A stretch of 64,000 bases of DNA from Calvatia gigantea. Its lineage: Eukaryota; Basidiomycota; Agaricomycetes; Agaricales; Lycoperdaceae. The notes beneath the pieces were generated by a model. That model was not told where the DNA came from and made no database searches. It was given only the letters and a program-made list of their open reading frames with translations. The stretch spans positions 2,356,001-2,420,000 of the forward strand of contig JACAAK010000007.1 of NCBI GenBank assembly GCA_025093985.1, in the 5' to 3' direction. The translations under genes and the position numbers were made by a program. Of this stretch, positions 35,030 to 45,216 are shown one piece after another. The first letter of the stretch is position 1. The number at the start of each line of letters is the position of its first letter.

Positions 35030-36425
35030 ATGGACGCAGACCGCAAGTCCATGGTGTCCTCCTTCTATGGAGGACGCAAAACCTCTATGGATGCTCTCAA
35101 CCAAGACTTTCCTTCCAACCACCCAGCCGCCGGAAGGGTGGGGAGAGACGATGCATCGTCATTCTTTAATCCCGAGCCAGGTCGTGCATCGATGGATCGG
35201 CTGGGTGGACGTGGCGGTACAGCGGGCTACAACCAAGGCTCATTTTACCCTGGAGGAAGAGAGGAACCGTTGAAGGGCGGAAGAGATGAGGAGGAAGAAG
35301 CTTGGGATGTCTATGCCGATTTTAACAACGCAGGACCAAGGTATAGTACGGCGTTTGTGCATAATTCGACAAACTCACAAGGGTGAGTGCATCAATTGCG
35401 TGGTTCATTATCCTTGAAAGCTAATTTGGGGAACAGGTATCATCCGTTAGAGCCTGCAACGCCCTCGAAGGAGGTTGACAGTGGAAATGCGGCACCGGTG
35501 GAGATGGTCACCGTGCCAGCCCTCGGACCGGAATGGGCTAAGGCTGAGCTCCACGATATGACCAAGGCTGGAAAGCGAGAAAAGAAGAAGGATACAAGGC
35601 GGGAAAAGTGGAAGCAATGGAATCGCGGCGAGAGAGGGATGTGTGGGTCCTACTGCACAAGGAGGATTTTCGTATGGTTTGTTTTTGGTTTTGTTGTTGT
35701 GTGCGTATATCTTCCCATCTCTTTCCTAGCTTACTCACTAAATTGAGGATATTTCGTGCGATCCACAGCGTTGCGCTTGTGTTGGCATTCTGCATTCCAC
35801 GAGTACCAGGCTTTTCTTTCAATAGCAAGACACCGCTCGTCAACGCAACCGGAGACTGGGCAAAGGCAGTACCGTTTGGCTTCTCAAGGGCGCCGGCAAA
35901 CTTCAGTTTCCCCGCCTTTGCCTCGTTACAAGTAAACACGGATCCCAATTTCGTACCGATCACATTCAAACACATGCGAGCGTCCGTTTTCGACCTCGAT
36001 ACTGGACGTCAAGTTGCTAAGGGTGACTTGCAAGGCAAGACCGTACCACCGAAGGAGTTTCCCCAGATCCTTCTGCCGCTAAATTTCACATACTTTGCCA
36101 CAAACGATTCTGATCAAACCTGTGGGTCACTTTTTTCGAGACCTCTCGGTGTCGGAACACCGTGTGACTGATGGTTTCTATTCAAGGGGCGAACTGGTAT
36201 AACGGATGCAAAAATAAACTTAACTACGCTACAGGCGATCGCCCGCGTGAGTGCCATCTATTCTGGGAATGAAGTACAGTCGGTACTCATTGAAGTACTT
36301 TACCAGCTGTGAAATTCAGGCTTGTGCTTGACCTCGATATCCTTGGGTTGCCGGGAAGTCGTACAGTATCGACTCAAGTTACTGATGCGAATTGCCCAAT
36401 GGAATTGCCGATCAACAGCGTATAA
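35030..36425 (+). CDS. Fungal single-pass membrane protein of unknown function
   Basis: Starts MDADRKSMVSSFYGGRKTSM. The disordered N-terminal half contains Gly-rich and acidic patches (DEEEEAWDVYADFNNAGPRY). VEMVTVPALGPEWAKAELHD leads to a basic cytosolic stretch (KREKKKDTRREKWKQWNR). One membrane helix follows (RRIFVWFVFGFVVV joined by an intron to ALVLAFCIPRVPGFSF). The extracytosolic part shows PANFSFPAFASLQVNTDPNF, ASVFDLDTGRQ and a C-terminal LVLDLDILGLPGSRTVSTQ, ending at TAA 36423-36425. The last junction is out of phase by one base unless one extra base is present near 36235. The pattern is that of a conserved Agaricomycete type II membrane protein. Its function is not known to me. 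Confidence 0.65.
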
Positions 36426-37039
36426 GCTCTAGCACGTCCCTTGTTTGTTATGTTGGACATTGAACACGCAATTCCACCCGTGTACTCTTCATATCTGCTA
36501 TGCTTTATTTTTTGGTCACCTCTTCCTGTGGATTTACCCTGTTCCTGTTTTTTTCCTCCCCGCCCTTTCCATCGTACTCTTTTTAGTATGGCTTATCTAC
36601 GAACTTTCGAGTACAGACGCCACGCCACTCTTTATCACCTACAAACCGCATCGCAGTCACGCATCCCTCTCCTTTCCTCTTGCTTTCTCATTGCACAGAA
36701 CACTGTACATATCTTACTGGACAAATATTACTTCAATAATCGCTGGACGTAGCTATTCGCCACCTCGTAGGCACTATTTATAGAGCTTGTACTGGGCCAC
36801 TTCTCGGCAACTCATCAGAAAATGAATCTATAATCAATTCTTCTTCCCGGTATCGTCATTTCCGGGTTTCGCGCGCACCCAGCGGATCAGCCGCGTGAAG
36901 CGAGAGAGACAGGAGAAAAGGAGATGATACGATACACTGGCCCTTATGAAATGTGAGATCACTCGAAGGCATGCACAAGCCGGGATATGGGGGTGATTAA
37001 TTGATTACCGGTTGTGCGAGGCAGTGTGGATCAACTCGC
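36426..37039. other. Intergenic
   Basis: Pyrimidine-rich near 36480-36700, otherwise without recognisable features. Confidence 0.4.
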
Positions 37040-37240
37040 CACTCCAAAGGCCAAAACTACGTATTCAAAATCGCCTCTAGTAAGTACATTCGAGTAACGG
37101 CCCTGCCAGGAGAGGGTGGACTATCCCATACGACCCTCCAGCCAGCGCTTGAGCAGCCCAGGTTTTTGAACGATCTATCTCCTTCCTTCTCTCAGTCTCT
37201 TCGTACCATCTGGGTTCTACGCCTATACACACATGCACAT
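37040..37240 (-). pseudogene. Truncated C-terminal copy of kinase-like family (K2b)
   Basis: Minus-strand segment reading EPRWYEETERRKEIDRSK, with downstream sequence closely matching the 3' end of K2 at about 37460-37640. Only the last 60 or so codons plus 3' flank are present. It lies about 420 bp downstream of the matching part of K2 in the same orientation, so it is best explained as a partial tandem duplication. Confidence 0.7.
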
Positions 37241-37418
37241 CTCCTAGGCTTTGTACTCCAGATCTCACTTCCCTGACAAAATAAATCATGAAAATGACTT
37301 AGAAAGTAATATGCATAGTTCCTGTACACAATTACAGAAGGAAGGTGCAAGATCTTCAACTCTGTATATCGTGATATATTAGTGTGACTTAGTAGTATTA
37401 TGAGAAGCGGGGGTAATA

Positions 37419-38441
37419 CTAAAAGTCGCGCGTGTAAATCATATTTAGGGCCTTCGGCCCCTTATACCTAAAATTCACCCCTAGTAAGTATCCGAGTAAC
37501 GATCCTGCAACGAGAGTATAGACTATCCCGTCCAACCCTCCACCCAGTCCTCGAGTAGCTCCGGTTTTGAACGATCTATCTCCTTCCTTCTCTCGGTCTC
37601 GTCGTACCATCTGGGTTCCACGAATTCCACCATCTCGAAATCGATCATGACAACCTCCATGTCCTTGCAATCCGCTTCTTGTTGCAATGGGCACGTGGGG
37701 AAGGCGCAAAATTCTCGACGTTCCTTTGGAGGACGCAAGATAACATTGCTGAGGCTGGAAGTCCAACAGGTCGACGCCAAAGCCATCAATATCCAGCAGA
37801 ACGTTCAGTACAGCTTCGATGACTGCATCCTTGTGCGCTTCACATACCGCACCTGCGGTACCTCGAGGGACAATATGACGGAAATCGTCACCGGGGACGT
37901 ATTGCATTAAGATAACGTTGACTGTCCGGTTCTGCTGAAATGGAAGAGGAGCGATGAAATGGCCATAGAACCGGGGCACTTTGGTTCCTTGAATTGATTC
38001 AAAACGGCGATAACATTCTACTTCCCGCGATACCAAGAGATTCCGTGCTTTGAACGGATCGTAAAAAGCCAAATCGCCGAACCACACAGGATCAAATATC
38101 TTCGCTTACAAGCTTGGAGGGATATGTGGTTTGAGATGAGGCTGAAACCTGGGCAAGCCAAACATGCGGGATGTTGTGTTTACTAGAATCGAAACGTTTT
38201 TCGAGTGTGATGGTTACATCGGGGGTCGTGGACGGGATTGTGATTCGCTCCTCGATAAATTTGGGGTAGAGTCTCTGATTTCTGGCCAAGGGAATGAAAC
38301 CTTTGAATCGTAGCGACACTTTTTATCGGCAGGCGGGGTTGGGGGCGGATAGGAATATAAACTGAGAGTTCTTCCTGGGTAGTATGTTTCCCAAAGAGGT
38401 GGTGGTGGTACTGTTGCGGATGCCATATGTGCCCTTTGGAG
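37419..38441 (-). pseudogene. Kinase-like protein, copy K2, broken
   Basis: Paralogue of K1 and K3 with a proline-rich start (ASATVPPPPLWETYYPGR). It then reads KFIEERITIPSTTPDVTITL, HNIPHVWLAQVSASSQ, WFGDLAFYDPFKARNLLVSR, GTKVPRFYGHFIAPLPFQ, NVILMQYVPGDDFRHIVP, LLDFQP and VVMIDFEMVEFVEPRWYDE. The frame changes three times: one missing base near 38265, one added base near 38107 and one added base near 37745. No in-frame substitution stop was found apart from those caused by the shifts. The family carries a Lys in a VAK-like strand and a DFE instead of DFG, so kinase activity is uncertain even for intact members. Confidence 0.6.
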
Positions 38442-38540
38442 TCGGTAATGTCGCTGGAGACCGGAACCTGAGGGGACACGCACGTTCAAAGCGTTCAAGG
38501 GCGGTGAAGAGAATGGTGATCAAGGATCCCCCGAGTTCCA

Positions 38541-38672
38541 GATGGGCTCAGGGATGTTTGGTCATCTTACTAATCCCGGACTGAAGTGGGTTCCAAGTTG
38601 CACAACAATACACCCCTATCTACGAACCTTCAACCAGATTACTACAAGACAAAAATGTATATCCCAGGACTG
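38541..38672. repeat. Duplicated 3' flank of EH-b
   Basis: Contains ACTAATCCCGG and downstream sequence shared with the flanks at 42030-42271 and 44993-45216, each just beyond an epoxide hydrolase stop codon. It shows that the duplicated unit extends past the gene. Confidence 0.5.
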
Positions 38673-40266
38673 TTACAGTTTGAATCCGTTATGTGAACCG
38701 ACGACTCCGAATGCGGGTCCCCCTCTGCCAAACATCTTTCTCAAATCACCGACTAAAGCCTCGGGACGCTCATAAGCGGCGAAGTGCCCACCACTCTCGT
38801 GCTGGGATTCAAACACAACATTGGGTACCTTCAGCCAACTGTGACCACACATTCAATTAGTCCTTGTCAGTTAACCTGTGATGAGACGTACAGCCGAGGA
38901 AAAACTGAGAGTTCCTTTGGGAAGTAAGAATGTCCTGTTGGGACATGGACAGGAGCGGTCGTGCGTGGATCTGGAATTCCATGCTTTACATATTCGTAGT
39001 ATATCCTGACCGAGGCAGCAGGCCCCGCACGCGAGAACCAATAAATTGAGATCCATGTAAGGACTGATGAGATGAGATGAGAACGGCTCGAGATGGAGGT
39101 TCCGAGGCAACAGACCTTCATCATCAGTCCAAGGGTAATCATCAGTCCAGTTCACGAGTTTCTCGAATATCCAGCCAAGGAGACCGACTGGAGAGTCAGC
39201 GAGGCCGTATCCAAGCGTCTGGGGCTGGGTAGACTGTTCTATGAAGTATCCTCTTCCTTCCTTCCGGAACCACTGGGTCCGTTCTAATCCGGCTTTCTCG
39301 GCGGGCGTGAATTGCGTGACGAGGTATCTCAAAGTATAACACGGGGTTGTTCCAGGCTTGAGGGGGTCCGGTCCCTCTGTGGCAGTGTCAACATTTAATT
39401 AATACGACCTGAAGTTTCAACCATACGAGGGATTAAACGGCATGTTTGTGTGCCAGGCCTTGTTATGCTCCTTGCCATAATCAACGGCAATGCGTCGAGT
39501 GATCTGACGCAATGAACTTTGAAGTGAATGATAAGTATAAGGCAGAATCAAAGATACACGCACAGCAGCTCCCCAATCACCTCCTTGGGTCACTACCGAA
39601 CAGCCATCAATACCATATCGCTAACTGTTCAATCTGCGTACCATACTCGTTATAACCCAGCGCAAGCATCAGCTTGTGAGATACCTATGCCTCCAATTGA
39701 GTGCATTCCGTCATTGGAGGCGTATGATGAACATACTTCCGCGTGCTGGGCGATACCGAACCCTTTCTTCTTCGGTGCCTCAGAGAACCCAAATGCTGGC
39801 AAACCTATTGCTACTACATGGAAACTTGGATGTTCCGACGAGTCCTCAACTAGCAACGGTAAGATCTTCCTGACCTCCAGGAAGCTTCCAGGCCCTTTCT
39901 CAGCCAGTTAATAATCACGGCTGAATGCGGAAAGGTGACTCACATCCATGAACGAACAGTAGAGGGACAGCCGAAGGCACTGAACTCTTCTTGTGGATAT
40001 AGTGCACATTCAGAGAACCGAATCCTTCGACCTCGATATCACGCGTAAATTGTGGTAGCTCCTCGTTGAGCTGAGCCTCATGTTTCCTCCAATCATATTC
40101 GTTCTTCCAGTATGCGACCAAGCGTTGAATGTCCTTCAATGGTACCCCATAATCACGCCCAGCGTTTTCCAACTCATCGGGGAACCTGGTTAATTCGAGT
40201 TTCTCCTTCAATAGAGCGGTGTCCTCGTCAGGTATAGCAATCCTTGAACGGCCTTTCAGTCGACAT
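38673..40266 (-). CDS. Epoxide hydrolase EH-b, two frame breaks
   Basis: Paralogue of EH-a with the same exon layout. It starts MSTERPFK at 40266. The EHN domain ([19 protein letters not shown]), [25 protein letters not shown], the nucleophile GGDWGAA, the lid ([19 protein letters not shown]), [19 protein letters not shown] and the catalytic [14 protein letters not shown] are all present. It ends at 38673. Two single added bases break the frame, near 40242 (FKIA region) and near 39332 (LYLRYLV region). EH-a and EH-c show the unshifted form at both places. Active-site residues are conserved, so the copy may be functional if the added bases are errors. A TATAAAA box (about 40317-40328, complement) and the conserved promoter module precede it. 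Confidence 0.75.
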
Positions 40267-40340
40267 GACGGCACGAGGTGTGAGAAAGGGAACAAGTAGT
40301 GGTGCGAATTCTGCGGGATTTTATACAGGCCCTGAAAGGG

Positions 40341-40446
40341 GTGTGGCAAGTTCCAGTGGATGTTATCACCCTAACCTTGGTGGGAGAAGGGCAGGACGAA
40401 AAGGCTGCCGAAGCGCACTAGATCATGTATTTCATCGTCTTTAAAG
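40341..40446 (-). promoter_or_regulatory. Promoter module of EH-b
   Basis: About 105 bp with GGATGTTATCACC, GGTGGGAGAAGG, GGCTGCCG and CACTAGATCATGT in fixed order. The same module precedes EH-c and EH-d and occurs once without a gene at 40831-40940. Conservation as a block suggests shared promoter sequence carried along by duplication. Confidence 0.6.
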
Positions 40447-40830
40447 ACGTAGTCTTTACAGTAGTCCTAATGTACACGATGTCACATACCAGGAGATGTC
40501 ACGACTCCCGCGGGGTCAACGTTTCAACCTTTCGGCCGTCGCTGGCCCCTGGGCGACACACACATGATCCTGCTGGGCAACACACACATGACCCCGCGGG
40601 TCTATATTTCGCCAGTCCTCGCTCCCCGGACAAACAAACCCCTATCCTCTCCTCCATCCCCCATAACACTGGCAGGGAAATGGAGGGCCCTCGCTGATTC
40701 CTTCCCTTGAGTTCAGCCGGCCCCTCCAGCCTTTTCACACTAACCCCCCCCATAGTTAGTGTTATGTAGAAGCCCTGCACCGCAGCATCCAAAAGTCATC
40801 CCAATAAAAAGGTTTCATATGCGGTCGGGG

Positions 40831-40940
40831 GTAGCTCAAGTTCCAGTGGATGTTATCACCCAACCTTGGTGGGAGAAGGACGAGACGAAAGGGCTGCCGG
40901 AGCGCACTAGATCATGTGTTTCATGCGTTGCTTAAAGTCC
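40831..40940 (-). repeat. Orphan copy of EH promoter module
   Basis: Nearly identical to the EH-b module about 490 bp away. No TATA box or EH coding sequence follows it in the expected direction. It marks either a lost gene copy or a local tandem duplication of the promoter. Confidence 0.65.
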
Positions 40941-42029
40941 CCGACTCTGCGTAAGCAAGAGGACGTAGATTCCGGATAGCCAGCAGGTCTGTATGTGATT
41001 AGTGCGTGAAACAACTAAGCATGTACACAAACTACGTCACATTGAGCGGACTTGACTGAAATTCCCAATGCGTAGTAGTTGCGTAGTCCATCCCTAAGAA
41101 AACGTGATTTCAAAAATTAAATAGAGCCATCAGTTCCTTATCCGTGCTTTGGGATTTGTGCCCTGGCACTCTCACTCATAGTGCGCAGGCGAGAATCGTT
41201 CCTGGTCCGTCTTTCTGAGCTGCCAACTACTTGCTCATAATCAGGCGGCAATACTTCTGTTTCAACATCCTCGCTGTCTCTCACCGGTCCTGCATCAGTT
41301 TCCCGTTGGATGATTCTCCCAGGACTCGTAGCCATCCTTGTCCAATTTGATAATGGATTCTAGGAAAGGGCATTGATGATCATTGCGTCGTTGTATTCCG
41401 GTCGACTTTTCCCTCGTACAAACCACTGGCCTTGCGGTATTCAGTTTGGGCTCCAGACATTCGACGTAGACTTGACTGTGTTTGTGACGCTATCAACGAC
41501 AGTGTTGGATGGGAATAGATGGAGTGGATAATTCCATATGCTCCCCAGTTGAACTTTTATAGCCTGCTTCGATGCACAAACCTTTGCCAGGACCCTGATC
41601 ACTCTCCTGGGGTGCCCTGTAAACAGCAGTTTGGGTCATCCGACGATAATGTCGAGGTGGTGCATCACCAGCCCAATGACAAACGACAAGGATGACGATG
41701 CACAACCCCCCAACACCAGTTGACTAGACAGTCTACACATAAACTCTAAGACTCCATTATTGGCGACGGGGAGAAAAGGCAAGATGACCTAGCGGGACAC
41801 ACTCTCCCAAAGGGAACCTGGCTACCCTTTTAAAGACACGCTCTCGAGGGGACCATTATCGAGCTTGCTTGCAGCGTCGCGAGCGCCAAGAAGAGGACAT
41901 CTAGCATATTGATCATACCGATCATTCTCTGTATGTTGATATGTCAAAGCTCGCTTGGCGGGAACGTGGACACCGTGAGCTCAGGAGGTGACCACAGGTC
42001 ATCCGCTCACCAGGTGTGGCACCTATGTG
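40941..42029. other. Spacer between EH-b and EH-c units
   Basis: Mostly without recognisable genes. A minus-strand frame at 41138-41335 ends in a tail with PPDYEQV, resembling cytosolic tails of fungal membrane proteins, but no complete gene could be built. Confidence 0.35.
41138..41335 (-). CDS. Possible C-terminal exon with PPxY motif
   Basis: About 65 codons, MATSPGRIIQRETDAGPVRD then VETEVLPPDYEQVVG. The style matches tails of single-pass fungal membrane proteins. A hydrophobic stretch (GLCIVILVVCHW) occurs upstream at about 41700, but I cannot connect it by a convincing intron. It is probably a remnant. Confidence 0.2.
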   Translation of the reverse strand: MATSPGRIIQRETDAGPVRDSEDVETEVLPPDYEQVVGSSERRTRNDSRLRTMSESARAQIPKHG

Positions 42030-42271
42030 CGTGACCGTCTGAAAAATGGGTCTAGGAACCAGGGGGAGATGTACCACCGACCGCGAGCTCAAAGGTGAAA
42101 AGTAAATGGTAACCTAAAAACTCCCGGGTACGCACTTGGGATGAATGCGTAGCCTCCTTACTAACCCCGAGGCCGAAAGTGAGTATCAGGCCGGAAAGTG
42201 GTGCAATAGCCTCCCTCCACGAACCTGTGACCAAAACTACTACGAACAAAAATGTACACCCCTATGAAAAA
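42030..42271. repeat. Duplicated 3' flank of EH-c
   Basis: Shares GAGCTCAAAGGTG, TAAATGGT, CTAACCCCG, CGAACCT and CCAAAACTA blocks with 44993-45216, and in part with 38541-38672. It is part of the repeated epoxide hydrolase unit. Confidence 0.5.
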
Positions 42272-43865
42272 TTACGGTTTAAACCCGTTATGCGAACTGA
42301 CAACTCCAAACGCGGTGCCCTTTCTCCCAAACATCTTTCTCAAATCACCGACTAAAGCATCCGGACGCTCGTAAGCAGCGAAGTGCCCACCGCTCTCGTG
42401 CTGGGATTCAAACACAAGATTGGGCGCTTTCAACCAACTGTGGCCATGCATTCAATCAGTCCGCGCCAATTAATCTGTGATGGGACGTACAGTCGAGGTA
42501 GAACCGCAAGTTCCTTTGGGAAGTAAGAATGCCCCGTCGGGACGTGGACAGGAGCAGTCGTACGTGGATCTGGAATTCCGTGCTTTACATATTCGTAGTA
42601 TATCCTTACCGAAGCGGCGGGTCCGGCACGCGAGAACCAATAGATCGAGACCCATGTAAGAACTAACGGGGCAGGATGAGAATGACTCGAATAAATAGAA
42701 CCTTCAAGGCAACGAACCCTCATCATCAGTCCAAGGATAATCATCGGTCCAGTTCACGAGCTTCTCGAATATCCAGCCAAGGAGACCGGCTGGGGAGTCA
42801 GCAAGGCCGTATCCAAGCGTTTGGGGCTGGGTGGACTGTTCCATGAAGTATCCTATACTTTCTTTTTGGAACCACTGTGTTCGTTCTAATCCGGCTTTCT
42901 CAGCGGGCGTAAATCGCGTGACGAGGTACCTCAAGTATAACATGGGGCTGCTCCGGGCTTGAGGGGGTCCGGTCTTTCTGTGTGACGTCAATACTTAATT
43001 CATGCAACCTGAATTTGCAATCGTACGTAGGCATAACCGGCATGTTTGTATGCCATGCCTTGTTGTGTTTCTTGCCATAATCAACAGCAATGCGCCGGGT
43101 GATCTGACACAATGAACTTGTAGGGTGATCGATATAGCAGAACCAAAAATAGGACACACGAGAGCTCCCCAATCACCTCCTTGGGTCACTGCCGAACGGC
43201 CATTAATATCGCACCGCTTACTTGGTTGTTCAATCACGCACCATACTCATTATAACCAAGCGCAAGCATTAGCTTGTGAGATACCTATGCCCTCAACTGA
43301 GTACACTCCATAGTCAGGGGCCCGTGCTCAACATACTTCTGCGTGCTGGGCAAGGCCAAACCCTTTCTTCTTCGGTGCCTCAGAGAACCCAAATGCTGGC
43401 AAACCTATTGCTACGACATGAAAACAGGGGTGCTCCGGCGAGTCTTCAACTAACAACGTTAAGATCTTCCTGACCTCCAAGAAGCTTCCGGGCCCTTTCC
43501 CAGCCATTCAGTAATCGCGACTGAATGGGGAAAGGCGACTCACATCCATGAACGAACAGCAGAGGGATAGCTGAGGGTACTGAACTCTTCTTGTGGATGT
43601 AATGCACGTTCAGAGGGCCGAATCCTTCGACTTCGATATCGCGTGTAAATTGTGGTATCTCCTCGTTGAGCTGAGCTTCATGTTTCCTCCAATCGTATTC
43701 ATTCTTCCAGTATGCGATCAAGCGTTGAATGTCCTTCAATGGTGCTCCATAGTCACGCCCTACGTTTTCCAGCTCATCGGGGAACCTGGTTAACTCGAGT
43801 TTCTCCTTCAATAGAGTGATATCCTCGTCTGGGACGGCGATCTTGAACGGTTTTTCTGCTGACAT
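42272..43865 (-). CDS. Epoxide hydrolase EH-c, apparently intact
   Basis: Starts at 43865 (MSAEKPFKIAVPDEDI). All expected exons read in one logical frame: [149 protein letters not shown] and [14 protein letters not shown]. The end is [18 protein letters not shown], stop 42272-42274. The GRGGPAFG of its relatives is changed to GRKGTAFG, and the phase of one junction (after NMP) is not certain. Catalytic residues are present. A TATAAAAG box sits about 55 bp upstream, and the shared promoter module lies at 43930-44040. It is probably the only working copy in the minus-strand array as written. Confidence 0.8.
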
Positions 43866-43929
43866 CGACAGTACGAGATGTGAGAAAGACAACAAGCAGC
43901 GTGTGAATCCCACAGGCTTTTATAAAGGG

Positions 43930-44040
43930 GGTGGCAAATTCTGGTGGATGTCATCACCCGACCTAGGTGGGAGAAGGGCAAGACAAAAAGGCTGCCGAAG
44001 CACACTAGATCGTGTATTTAATGTGTTGCTTAAAGCTTTG
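43930..44040 (-). promoter_or_regulatory. Promoter module of EH-c
   Basis: Same ordered blocks as upstream of EH-b (GGATGTCATCACCC, GGTGGGAGAAGGG, GGCTGCCGAAG, CACTAGATCGTGT). A TATAAAAG box follows at about 43919-43926 (complement). Confidence 0.6.
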
Positions 44041-44108
44041 AGGCGACTTTCATGCTTAGTCTGATGGTAGATCGGTTGACCAAAGTTATAAAGGTCCTCC
44101 ACTCACCA

Positions 44109-44779
44109 CTAAAGGTGTTGGCAGAAATCAGCCATTCGGCCACCGGAGTTCTGCCAGCCAGGCATTTGCCGGCAGAACCTCTGAGGGGTTGGGCAGAACA
44201 TGGCAGATCTCAACGAACATGCCATCATAGAATAATACTATTGGCTGACAACCCCCAATATACTGCTGTGGACATACCTAGAACTGGTCCCAAAAAAATA
44301 AAAGAACTTAAATCATTCCAATCCTCTCCTATGACAAAGTTGAGGGGTCGGCGCCCACCCGCTGCTATCATTGCTGATCTCACAAACCCGCAAGAATGCC
44401 CTGATGCTCCTGTGCGTGTCCAAACACAGGCGCCCACCTATCTTGCCACCAAGAACTTTTGTGTTGAATTTATCAGTGTGGGAAAAGATGGTAATATGGT
44501 TGATGGTGCGGGAAATGACAGCACCCCAGTTAAAGTGGGGGTGTCAAAGAAGAGAAATTGAACTCTTGATGGTTACATAGGCGTTCCAGTGGCCGAGGCA
44601 CAAAAAGTTGCCTCAGATCGTTATAGTGCTGATGGAACAGAAGGGGTTTTCGACCCAGTAGACTACGTAGCATTCACAGTTGTTGAAACTGACCTGCCAA
44701 GTTATGCCACACATGGCAGTTGCCGTTCTGCCGGTTCTGCCGGCAGAACTGACGTTGGAGAGTTCTGCCATCTACTTTA
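44109..44779 (+). mobile_element. Putative small TIR element inserted upstream of EH-c
   Basis: The segment is bounded by a 9-bp direct repeat ACTCACCAC (44101-44109 region and 44781-44789 region). The termini are roughly inverted: the left end AAAGGTGTTGGCAGAAATC matches the complement of the right end at about 15 of 19 positions. Subterminal GGCAGAAC motifs occur in both orientations. The equivalent site upstream of EH-d (about 47030-47080) lacks the segment and has related flanks, giving an empty-site comparison. A 9-bp target duplication is typical of Mutator-like elements. It has no transposase, so it would be non-autonomous. Exact ends are uncertain by a few bases. Confidence 0.5.
44250..44710 (+). 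pseudogene. Unknown ORF inside the TIR element, broken by TGA
   Basis: Reads GPKKIKELKSFQSSPMTKLR, GRRPPAAIIADLTNP, CPDAPVRVQTQAPTYLATKN, FCVEFISVGKDGNMVDGAG. A TGA at 44559-44561 interrupts it, then the same frame continues GYIGVPVAEAQKVASDRYSA, DGTEGVFDPVDYVAF. Codon use and composition look like real protein. I do not recognise the family. It may be element-encoded or a captured host fragment. Confidence 0.45.
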
Positions 44780-44992
44780 CTCACCACGCCCACCCGTAAC
44801 GCGTGACAGATGGTCACGTTCAAGTCCTAGAAATGATGGTGGTAGGGACTGTATCGGACACAACGTTCGACCAGAGCCACCGTTTGGACATCTTGAAATA
44901 TGACAGGATCTAAGGAACGAACCGCATAATGATCCAAGTGTTTCGAAGAGAAGTGAAGGGTTCAATGGGATTGAAAGATAGCCCCGTCACAT

Positions 44993-45216
44993 TTGCCGAA
45001 TCAGCTAGTCAGGCCGGGTCGCATTCATATGCTGGGGTATTTGCCGGGAAAGAGATGCACCGTGGCAAGCTCAAAGGTGGCACCTTGTAAGCAAATGGTG
45101 ATCGGGAAACTTCCGGAAATGCGCTTAGGAGGGATGCCTAGACATTTAACTAATCCCGGAATTGAAAGTGGCACAAAAGCCCTTATACACGAACCTATGG
45201 CCAAAACTAGCTGAGG
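44993..45216. repeat. Duplicated 3' flank of EH-d
   Basis: Relative of 42030-42271, ending at the stop codon of EH-d. It carries CTAATCCCGG, also found in 38541-38672. Confidence 0.5.
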
